This document shows positions 1 to 5,554 of a stretch of 9,786 nucleotides of DNA, piece after piece (within the stretch, counting starts at the first letter, position 1; each line of letters begins with the position of its first letter). A model generated the notes under the pieces. The model had not been told where the DNA came from and ran no database searches. It worked only from the letters and a program-made list of their open reading frames with translations. The position numbers and the translations under genes were made by a program. The DNA is taken from NCBI GenBank assembly GCA_036566745.1, contig DATCVR010000354.1, forward strand, positions 1-9,786, given 5' to 3'. The stretch is from DATCVR01 sp036566745. GTDB taxonomy: Bacteria; Actinomycetota; Actinomycetes; Jiangellales; Jiangellaceae.

Positions 1-5
1 CAAAA

Positions 6-479
6 ATGCCCAGAGGTGGAGCGCGCGTGGTCTCCGGACCGCCGCCGGACCCAAATGCCCTTCGGCGTGACCGGCCCGGAGACGCAGCAACATGGACCAC
101 GCTTCCCGCAGAAGGCCGGCCGGGCGATCCGCCCGAGTGGCCGCTGCTGGATGCTGACGCCCGCGAGTGGGAGTTGTGGGCCGACCTGTGGACGAAGCCG
201 CAGGCGGTCATGTGGGAGCGGCTCGGCCAGCTGTACGAGGTGTCGCTGTGCGTGCGGATGCTGGCTCGCGCCGAGCAGCCGAAGTCGTCGATCGAGCTGC
301 AGAAGGTCGTCCGCCAGTACCTGGACAGCCTCGGCTTGTCGACGCAGGGCATGCTGCGCAACCGGTGGCGGATCGCGGTGAACGAGGTCGCGGAGCGCCG
401 GGACTCGCGCAAGACAAAAGTGTCGGCGGGTTCCTCGATGCGTGACCGGTTGAAGTCCATCGATGGCGGGGGAGCGTAG
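6..479 (+). CDS. Phage terminase small subunit (TerS)
   Basis: A 157-aa protein recognised as an actinophage-type terminase small subunit, which in tailed phages recognises the packaging site on concatemeric DNA and delivers it to the large subunit. The basic, proline-rich N-terminus (GGAR at 4-7, SGPPPDPNALRRDR at 10-23) and the following LPAEGRPGDPPEWPL segment (33-47) are the usual signature of this group. A helical region follows (about 50-125), with W54, W58 and W62 and the LSTQGMLRNRWRI segment at 111-123. ATG at 6 is supported because the N-terminal signature begins within a few residues; its ribosome-binding site would lie outside the window. The stop codon lies 17 nt inside the terL start, a normal terS-terL arrangement. 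The DNA-binding surface cannot be placed by eye. Confidence 0.85.
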   Translation: MPRGGARVVSGPPPDPNALRRDRPGDAATWTTLPAEGRPGDPPEWPLLDADAREWELWADLWTKPQAVMWERLGQLYEVSLCVRMLARAEQPKSSIELQKVVRQYLDSLGLSTQGMLRNRWRIAVNEVAERRDSRKTKVSAGSSMRDRLKSIDGGGA

Positions 480-2103
480 CCCCCAGACGCTGCTCGTCGC
501 GCCGGCCTGGGTCGAAGCCCACTGCGTGGTGCCCGATGGATTTCGGCAGGGCGCCCCGTTCCAGCTGTACGACTACCAACTCCGGTACTTCGCCGCGTTC
601 TATCTGGTGCGCGGAGATGCCCGCTGGGTGCCTTCTGATCCGGTGCTCGGTCCGGCGTTCGTATATCGGCGTGGTCTGCTGGCCGGTCCCCAAAAATTGG
701 GGAAAGGACCTCACACCGCGGCGCATGTGTGCGTCGAGGGTGTCGGCCCGGCTCTCTTCGCTGGCTGGTCCGGGAAAGACGACGGCTTCGCATGCGCGGA
801 CTTCGGCTGCGGGTGCGGCTGGGAGTACGCGTACGAGCCTGGCGAGCCGATGGGCATGCCGTGGCCGACGCCGCTGATCCAGATCACGGCGATTTCCGAA
901 GAGCAGACGGACAACATCTACGGCGCCCTCCGGCCAATGATCGAGCAGGGCCCGCTTGCTGACCTGATCCCGAAGACCGGCGAGGAGTTCATCCGCCTGC
1001 CCGGCGGTGGCCGGATCGACACGGTTACGTCATCGGCGCAGTCCCGTCTCGGGCAGCGCGTCACATTCGTACCTCAGGACGAGGTCGGGCTGTGGACGCG
1101 GACCAACAAGATGACCAAGGTCGCGGACACGCAGTACCGCGGCCTGGCGGGCATGGGTGGCCGGGCGTCGCTGACGACGAACGCATGGGATCCATCGGAG
1201 AGTTCCGTCGCCCAGCAGCAGTTCGAGTCATCGGCAGTGGACATCTACCGGCAGTTCGTGCAGCCGCCGACCAACCTGTCCTACCGGAACAAAGTGGAAC
1301 GCCGGAAGATCCACCGCCACGTGTACGGCGAGGCGCTTCGGGAGCATGGCGGGCACGTCGATCTCGATTCGATCGAGGCTGAGGCGGCCGACCTGCTGGA
1401 GCGTGATCCGGCGCAGGCTGAGCGGTTCTTCGGGAACCGGATCGTGTACGGCCATGGCGGGTTCATCGACGGCGATGTGTGGGATACGAGGGCGGGGCCG
1501 CGGGATGTTCCTGACGGTACGCCGATCGTGCTCGGCTTCGACGGCAGCGACAGCGACGACTGGACCGCGATTCGCGCGGAGACGGGCGACGGCTACCAGT
1601 TCACGCCGACGTACGGTCCGCACGGCACGCCTACGGTGTGGGATCCGGCGCGGTTCGGCGGCCAGGTGCCGCGGCTGGAAGTAGCTGCGGCGGTGGACGA
1701 GCTGATGACTCGTTTCAAGGTCGTCCGCATGTACGGCGACCCGCCTGGATGGACGTCCGAGCTGGACGCGTGGGTCGAGCGGTACGGCGAGAAGGTCGTT
1801 CTCCGCTGGGCCACGTACCGGCCAATCCAGATGCATGCGGCCTGCGAGCGGCTACTCATCGATGTGACCAAGTCGGAGTCGCCTTTCGCGCACGACGGCT
1901 GCCCCATCACGGCCATCCACATGCGCAACACGCGGAAGGCGCCGCGGCCTGGCCAAAGGTACGTCCTGGCCAAGGCGTCGCACACCCAGAAGATCGACGT
2001 CACGGTCTGTTCCGTGCTCGTCCACGAGGCCGCCGGCGACGCCCAAGCGGCGGGCCTGTTCCGGGTTCGAAACCGCTCCGCCAAGGTGATCGTTATGAGA
2101 TGA
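463..2103 (+). CDS. Phage terminase large subunit (TerL): packaging ATPase and nuclease
   Basis: A 546-aa protein that powers DNA translocation into the procapsid through the portal and cuts the concatemer. ATPase half: Walker A-like GPQKLGKGP (75-83), Walker B VTFVPQDE (200-207; acidic D206, E207) and the motif III/coupling-type segment SLTTNAWDP (236-244). Nuclease half (RNase H-like): first acidic cluster VLGFDGSDSDD (356-366), second YGDPP (424-428), and a C-terminal acidic segment near D512 (KIDVTVCSVLVHEA, 510-523). The length is usual for the family and all motifs are intact, so the gene looks functional. The start at 463 keeps the conserved W16..VVPDG N-terminus but lacks a strong Shine-Dalgarno, so coupling to terS is likely. 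Odd features are a Cys-rich insertion (C111, C116, C118) between the P-loop and Walker B, and an AT-rich inverted repeat in the P-loop codons. Confidence 0.95.
   Translation: MAGERSPQTLLVAPAWVEAHCVVPDGFRQGAPFQLYDYQLRYFAAFYLVRGDARWVPSDPVLGPAFVYRRGLLAGPQKLGKGPHTAAHVCVEGVGPALFAGWSGKDDGFACADFGCGCGWEYAYEPGEPMGMPWPTPLIQITAISEEQTDNIYGALRPMIEQGPLADLIPKTGEEFIRLPGGGRIDTVTSSAQSRLGQRVTFVPQDEVGLWTRTNKMTKVADTQYRGLAGMGGRASLTTNAWDPSESSVAQQQFESSAVDIYRQFVQPPTNLSYRNKVERRKIHRHVYGEALREHGGHVDLDSIEAEAADLLERDPAQAERFFGNRIVYGHGGFIDGDVWDTRAGPRDVPDGTPIVLGFDGSDSDDWTAIRAETGDGYQFTPTYGPHGTPTVWDPARFGGQVPRLEVAAAVDELMTRFKVVRMYGDPPGWTSELDAWVERYGEKVVLRWATYRPIQMHAACERLLIDVTKSESPFAHDGCPITAIHMRNTRKAPRPGQRYVLAKASHTQKIDVTVCSVLVHEAAGDAQAAGLFRVRNRSAKVIVMR
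687..703. repeat. Perfect inverted repeat inside the TerL P-loop codons
   Basis: TCCCCAA (687-693), an AAA spacer (694-696) and TTGGGGA (697-703) form a perfect 7-bp inverted repeat. It encodes the PQKLG part of the Walker A-like motif using AAA and TTG codons, both uncommon in DNA this GC-rich. It could form a small hairpin in mRNA or be incidental to the motif. No function is claimed. Confidence 0.5.
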
Positions 2104-2105
2104 GG
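2102..2105 (+). promoter_or_regulatory. Ribosome-binding site deciding the portal start
   Basis: GAGG at 2102-2105 overlaps the terL stop (TGA 2101-2103) and sits 5 nt before ATG 2111. A GTG at 2105 in the same frame would add only two residues, but it falls on this Shine-Dalgarno and has only weak purine-rich sequence upstream. ATG 2111 is therefore preferred. Confidence 0.6.
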
Positions 2106-2110
2106 TGAGC

Positions 2111-3547
2111 ATGCCCCGCTCGGAGATGGAGTGGCTGAAGCACCTCATCAAGTGCCACGACAGGGAACTGAAGGACCTCCGTAGGCTGGATGAGTACTAC
2201 GAGGGCGAGCAGCCCCTGTCGTACATGGCGCCGGAGTTGATCCAGGAGCTGGACGAGCGGGTGCGCCAGGTCGTCATCGAGTGGCCGCGGCTGGTCGTCG
2301 ACTCCGTGGAGGAGCGCCTCGACGTCGAGGGGTTCCGGTTTGGCCGGCAGGCTGACGCGGACGCCGAGTTGTGGCGGATCTGGCAGGCCAACGACCTGGA
2401 CGAGCAGTCGCAGCAGGCGCATGTGGACGCGCTCGTGATGAAGCGGTCGTATGTGATCGTCGGCGTGAATGAGGACGACGAGAAGACGCCGATCATCACG
2501 GTGGAGTCGCCGCTTGAGGTGCACGCCGAGTACGACCCGCGCACCCGCAAGGTCGCCGCGGCGGTGAAGCGGTGGTGTGAGGAGGACGAGGCGCAGAAGA
2601 TCGACCACGCCACCCTCTACCTGCCGAACACCACCGTCTGGTACCTCAAGGACGACAAGGGCGTCTGGCATGAGGACCCGGACAATCCTCGCGATGACCA
2701 CGATCTGGGCGAGGTTTGCGTCGAGCCGATCGTCAACCGTCCGAGGTTGAAGCGGCCGGGCGGGGTCAGTGAGTTGAAGCCCGTCATCTCGCTGTCGGAC
2801 GCAGCCTGCAAGATCGCCACGGACATGATGATCTCGGGAGAGTTCCACGCCATCCCGAGGCGCTACGCCATCGGGGTCGGGCCGGAAGACTTCGAGGACG
2901 AGCAGGGCCGCCCCGTTAGCGCGTTGAAGCGCATCGCGGGCCGGATCTGGGCGATCGCCAAGAACAAGAAGGACGACGGCGTCGAACTCGGCCAGTTCCC
3001 CGAAGCGTCGCTGAGCAACTTCCACGAGACGTTGAAGCTGCTGGCGATGCTCGTCGCCTCGCTGGCCGGCCTGCCATCGCGGTTCCTCGGCCACGCCACC
3101 GACAACCCGGCCTCCGCGGATGCGATCCGCTCCGATGAGAGCCGCCTGGTGAAGCGCGCCGAGCGTAAACAGAGGGCGTGGGGCGGCTCGTGGGAGCGGG
3201 TCATGCGGCTGGCGCTGCTGATCCGCGACGGTGAGGTGCCCGATGACGCGAGGTCGCTGGAGACCCTGTGGCGCGATGCCGCTACTCCGACCGTGGCTCA
3301 GAAGGCGGATGCGGCGATGAAGTTGCACACCGCGAAGATCGTCCCTCTTCGGCAGACGCGCGAGGACCTCGGCTACACCCAGGCGCAGATCGACCGCATG
3401 GAAGACGAAGACGAGAAGGCAGCGGAGAACGCGTTCACGCGAGTCATGTCGGGAGACTTGGCCGCACTGACCGGGCCGAAGCCACCACGCCCCGACGTGG
3501 CACAGGATCAGCCAGTAGACACGGGCGAGCCCGTACCGGTGGGGTAG
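2111..3547 (+). CDS. Phage portal protein (SPP1 gp6-like)
   Basis: A 478-aa portal protein, the dodecameric ring at the unique capsid vertex through which DNA passes and to which the terminase and head-tail connectors dock. The length and position directly after terL fit. Family-like segments are the N-terminal LDEYYEGEQPL (26-36), IEWPRLVVDSVEERLDVEGFRF (57-78), the wing/stem region with RPGGVSELKPVISLSDA (215-231), and LAGLPSRFLGHATDNPASADAIRSDESRLVKRAERKQ (318-354), a helix-rich part typical of SPP1-gp6-type portals. The acidic, proline-rich C-terminal tail (about 430-478) looks disordered. The start was chosen at ATG 2111 from its Shine-Dalgarno; the alternative is GTG 2105. It ends 3 nt before the MuF-like gene, so both are probably in one transcript. 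No frameshift or truncation is seen. Confidence 0.93.
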   Translation: MPRSEMEWLKHLIKCHDRELKDLRRLDEYYEGEQPLSYMAPELIQELDERVRQVVIEWPRLVVDSVEERLDVEGFRFGRQADADAELWRIWQANDLDEQSQQAHVDALVMKRSYVIVGVNEDDEKTPIITVESPLEVHAEYDPRTRKVAAAVKRWCEEDEAQKIDHATLYLPNTTVWYLKDDKGVWHEDPDNPRDDHDLGEVCVEPIVNRPRLKRPGGVSELKPVISLSDAACKIATDMMISGEFHAIPRRYAIGVGPEDFEDEQGRPVSALKRIAGRIWAIAKNKKDDGVELGQFPEASLSNFHETLKLLAMLVASLAGLPSRFLGHATDNPASADAIRSDESRLVKRAERKQRAWGGSWERVMRLALLIRDGEVPDDARSLETLWRDAATPTVAQKADAAMKLHTAKIVPLRQTREDLGYTQAQIDRMEDEDEKAAENAFTRVMSGDLAALTGPKPPRPDVAQDQPVDTGEPVPVG

Positions 3548-3550
3548 CGG

Positions 3551-4525
3551 ATGGCCATCGAAGAGGTTGCGCAGGCCCACTACCAGGCGCAGCAGACCCT
3601 CGTGAGGGCCACCGTTGAGGACGGGCAAGCCCTGTGGGCGGGTGTTCGTGCCGCCGCCGTGCTCGAATCGTGGCTGGCGGTGCTCGATGCCGTCATTCGG
3701 GCGTTGACGCTCGGCCAACTATCGGTGGCGCGGCTCGCGCAGGCGTACGTGAACGCGGCTGCTCGCGGGCAGGGCGTCACCCCGGACCCGGCCTGGCGCA
3801 TCAACCCGGCGGCGTTCTCAGGCGCCGGGGCCGATGGACGGCCGCTCGAATCGCTGCTCATGCAGCCCGCGTTGCGCACCCTCGGGCTGCTCGCCGCGGG
3901 CGCCGATGACGAAGACGCCCTTCGTTCGGGGCTCGCCTCGCTGACCCGGATCTTGGCCACCGAGACGGCCGACGCCGGCCGTACGGCGGTAGGTGCCGGG
4001 ATCGTCGCCAGCAAGTCGTTCGTCATGTACGTGCGGAAGGTGAACCTGCCAGCGTGCGGCCGGTGCATCATCCTGGCCGGCCGAACTTACGCCTGGTCGG
4101 AAGGGTTCGAACGGCACGAAAACTGCGACTGCGTGCACGTGCCCATGGTGTACACGCCGGGTCAGGGCTACGACCAGCCGACCCCGGCCAGCCCGAAAGA
4201 GCTGTTCGCCCAGATGACGCTCGCCGAGCAGAACAAGGCGTTCACTAACGCCGGGGCAGAGGCGATCCGGGACGGCGCCGATCCGGGGCAGGTCATCAAC
4301 GCCAGGCTCGGCATGACCACGGCAGGTGGACGGTCGTACACGACCGCGGGGACGACGGTCCGCGGTATAGCGGGCAAGAAGCTGGGCGACTACACGCGGG
4401 CCAAGGGGGAACGCTACCGCCGCTCCAAGGTGCCTCGCCCGACCACTGAGCAGATCTATAAGGACGCCGCCGGAGACCGGGACGCGGCGATTGCCCTGCT
4501 CAAACGCTTCTCCTACATCCTCTAG
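3551..4525 (+). CDS. MuF-like minor capsid / head morphogenesis protein
   Basis: A 324-aa protein in the slot between portal and scaffold normally held by MuF/SPP1-gp7-like minor head proteins. These bind the portal during procapsid assembly and are sometimes ejected with DNA. The N-terminal half (1-160) is helical and alanine-rich. The diagnostic part is CGRCIILAGRTYAW (169-182) followed by FERHENCDCVHVP (186-198): C169, C172, H189, C192, C194 and H196 form a Cys/His cluster likely to bind a metal, a hallmark of the actinophage 'MuF-like/capsid maturation' group. The C-terminus (about 250-324) is basic. Actinophage annotators sometimes call such proteins capsid maturation proteases, but I see no obvious catalytic triad. 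ATG 3551 follows a GGTGGGG stretch (3538-3544) with a 6-nt spacer. No toxin domain is fused at the C-terminus. Confidence 0.82.
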   Translation: MAIEEVAQAHYQAQQTLVRATVEDGQALWAGVRAAAVLESWLAVLDAVIRALTLGQLSVARLAQAYVNAAARGQGVTPDPAWRINPAAFSGAGADGRPLESLLMQPALRTLGLLAAGADDEDALRSGLASLTRILATETADAGRTAVGAGIVASKSFVMYVRKVNLPACGRCIILAGRTYAWSEGFERHENCDCVHVPMVYTPGQGYDQPTPASPKELFAQMTLAEQNKAFTNAGAEAIRDGADPGQVINARLGMTTAGGRSYTTAGTTVRGIAGKKLGDYTRAKGERYRRSKVPRPTTEQIYKDAAGDRDAAIALLKRFSYIL

Positions 4526-4528
4526 GAC

Positions 4529-4549
4529 TTCCTCGCCCTGCGCGAGGGG
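4529..4549 (+). promoter_or_regulatory. Hairpin 1 in the MuF-scaffold gap
   Basis: CCTCGC (4531-4536) pairs perfectly with GCGAGG (4542-4547) around a 5-nt loop. TT at 4529-4530 can extend it by two G-U pairs with 4548-4549. It starts 4 nt after the MuF stop codon and lacks a U tract, so it may stabilise the upstream mRNA 3' end or act with the next hairpin. Confidence 0.5.
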
Positions 4550-4554
4550 AACAC

Positions 4555-4582
4555 GGGCGTGCCACACGGTGCGCCCTTTCTC
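4555..4582 (+). terminator. Hairpin 2 in the MuF-scaffold gap, terminator-like
   Basis: GGGCGTGCC (4555-4563), loop ACAC (4564-4567) and GGTGCGCCC (4568-4576) form a 9-bp stem with seven Watson-Crick and two G-U pairs, followed by TTTCTC. This resembles a weak intrinsic terminator or attenuator upstream of the scaffold-protease-capsid genes. Readthrough is probable, as no promoter is obvious between it and the scaffold gene. Confidence 0.5.
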
Positions 4583-4593
4583 ATGTCACCAAC

Positions 4594-4600
4594 GAGAGGG
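4594..4600 (+). promoter_or_regulatory. Ribosome-binding site deciding the scaffold start
   Basis: GAGAGGG at 4594-4600 lies 9 nt before ATG 4610 and is the only good Shine-Dalgarno here. In-frame GTG 4559 and ATG 4583 lie in or just after the terminator-like hairpin and lack one, so ATG 4610 is the preferred start. Confidence 0.6.
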
Positions 4601-4609
4601 ATCGCCGCG

Positions 4610-5365
4610 ATGGCATCCACCCTGATGGACGCGACGTCCGTCACGCACGACACGTGGTTCGACCTGTTCCGGCACGACGAGGACGCGACGTCCGAGGAGT
4701 CCGGCGCCACCGACACCGCGGAGACAGAAGAGGCCGCCGCCGAGGACCCGACCAAAGTCGAGACCGACGGCGATAAGGCCGATGAGGGGCTCGGCGAGGC
4801 AGGTAAGAGGGCCCTCGCGGAGACCAGGGCCGAGCGCAACAAGGCCAAGAAGGAGGCGTCGGACCTCAGGAAGGCCCTCGCCGAAGAGCGCAAGCAGCTG
4901 GCCGAGAAGGCGAAGCGGCTGGCCGAGTTCGAGGACAAGGACAAGTCCGAGACCGAGAAGCTCGTCCAGCGCGCGGAGCAGGCGCAGAAGAAGGCCGAAG
5001 AGGCGGAAGCCCGCGTCCAGGCAGCGCTCGCTCGCGCGGTGAAGGCGGAAGTGAAGGCGTTTGCCGCCGGTCAGTTCGCCGATCCCGAGGATGCGTCCGC
5101 GTTCCTTAACCTCGCCGATTACGCCGGTGAGGACGGCGAAGTCGACGTCGAGTCGATCAAGGCTGACCTGGAGTCGCTGCTGGAGCGCAAGCCGCACCTG
5201 CGCAAGGCCGCCCCCGCGACGGAGGAGCAGCCGAAGAAGCCCAAGCCGAAGCCGGATCCCTCGCAGGGATCCCGCAAGGAGCCGGGGCCGCTCGATTTCC
5301 GCACGGCAGACAAGGCCACCCTGGACGCTGAGCTGCAGAAGCTGGGCGTACGGCCCAGCTGGTGA
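4610..5365 (+). CDS. Phage capsid scaffolding protein
   Basis: A 251-aa acidic, Lys/Glu/Ala-rich protein immediately upstream of the protease and major capsid genes. Scaffold proteins template procapsid assembly and are removed before DNA packaging completes. Visible parts: an N-terminus with TWFDLFRHDE (15-24), an acidic disordered stretch (24-60), and a long predicted coiled coil (about 62-148, heptad-like A/E/K/L repeats). Next are a small folded block FADPEDASAFLNLADY (156-171) with DGEVDVESIKADLESLLERKPHL (175-197), a Pro/Lys linker (200-226), and a conserved-looking C-terminal segment LDFRTADKATLDAELQKLGV (228-247) that may bind the capsid protein. The WFDLxRHD motif recurs at the start of the capsid protein. 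The start is ATG 4610. The stop overlaps the protease gene by 4 nt (GTGA). Confidence 0.85.
   Translation: MASTLMDATSVTHDTWFDLFRHDEDATSEESGATDTAETEEAAAEDPTKVETDGDKADEGLGEAGKRALAETRAERNKAKKEASDLRKALAEERKQLAEKAKRLAEFEDKDKSETEKLVQRAEQAQKKAEEAEARVQAALARAVKAEVKAFAAGQFADPEDASAFLNLADYAGEDGEVDVESIKADLESLLERKPHLRKAAPATEEQPKKPKPKPDPSQGSRKEPGPLDFRTADKATLDAELQKLGVRPSW
4652..4681 (+). other. WFDLxRHD motif in the scaffold N-terminus (residues 15-24)
   Basis: The scaffold reads TWFDLFRHDE here. Seven of ten residues match AWFDLGRHDV at residues 10-19 of the major capsid protein, and the first 11 nt from the Trp codon are identical. It is proposed as a shared processing or assembly signal; this role is inferred. 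Confidence 0.55.
5254..5272. repeat. Perfect 8-bp inverted repeat in the scaffold linker
   Basis: GGATCCCT (5254-5261), spacer CGC and AGGGATCC (5265-5272) form a perfect hairpin within the codons of the disordered Pro/Lys linker (DPSQGS), about 90 nt before the protease start. It is possibly an mRNA structure. No role is shown. Confidence 0.5.
5340..5360 (+). promoter_or_regulatory. Hairpin abutting the Prp-like gene start
   Basis: AGCTGGGC (5340-5347), loop GTACG (5348-5352) and GCCCAGCT (5353-5360) form a perfect 8-bp stem at the 3' end of the scaffold gene, ending one base before GTG 5362. No Shine-Dalgarno is visible for that start. The structure would block independent initiation, so protease translation should depend on ribosomes finishing the scaffold (4-nt GTGA overlap). 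Confidence 0.55.
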
Positions 5366-5550
5366 TCCGCATCCGTGCCCGGCTGGGCGACGGACACACC
5401 TCGATCGAGGTTGACGGACACGAGGGCCACGTCTTGGACGGCCGCGTGTGCGCTGCCGTGTCGGCTATCACTCAAACCGCGCTGCTCGGGCTCGACGAGA
5501 TCGCCCGCCAGCATCCGGACCTCGTGTCCATCGAAATCACACAGGAGTAA
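5362..5550 (+). CDS. Prp-like cysteine protease (DUF464 family), miniature, phage-encoded
   Basis: A 62-aa protein with the Prp signature: VDGHEGHVLDGRVCAAVSAITQTALLGL (17-44), matching the family pattern GH...(I/V)VCAAVSA..Q. In Staphylococcus aureus Prp the catalytic pair is a His in a GHA motif and a Cys in an IVCAG motif; the equivalents here are H20 and C30. The spacing is GH-x9-C, against about 11 in the staphylococcal enzyme from memory. The chain is about 40 residues shorter than typical Prp (just over 100 aa), ending after one helix and a strand (LVSIEI, 54-59). It could be a minimal protease or a degenerate one. Its position between scaffold and capsid genes suggests it cleaves those proteins. 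Translation starts at GTG 5362 in a 4-nt overlap and is probably coupled. The family assignment is from the motif; the substrate is inferred. Confidence 0.75.
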   Translation: MIRIRARLGDGHTSIEVDGHEGHVLDGRVCAAVSAITQTALLGLDEIARQHPDLVSIEITQE

Positions 5551-5554
5551 CCAA

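Noticed and set aside
2093..3718. Long reverse-strand open frame (541 aa) opposite the portal gene
   Set aside because: It is the antisense of a well-supported portal gene in GC-rich DNA, where complementary frames stay open. The translation is Arg/Leu/His/Val-rich with no recognisable domain, and there is no sensible start context.
4091..4135. Third possible copy of the WFDLxRHD motif in the MuF-like protein (AWSEGFERHENC)
   Set aside because: The resemblance is limited to W, RH and an acidic residue. It lies inside the family's own Cys/His motif and is far from the N-terminus.
5375..5554. N-terminal extension of the major capsid frame by 60 residues
   Set aside because: It would overlap the Prp-like gene almost entirely, has Arg/Ser/Thr-rich out-of-frame composition, and ATG 5555 has a strong AGGAG site.
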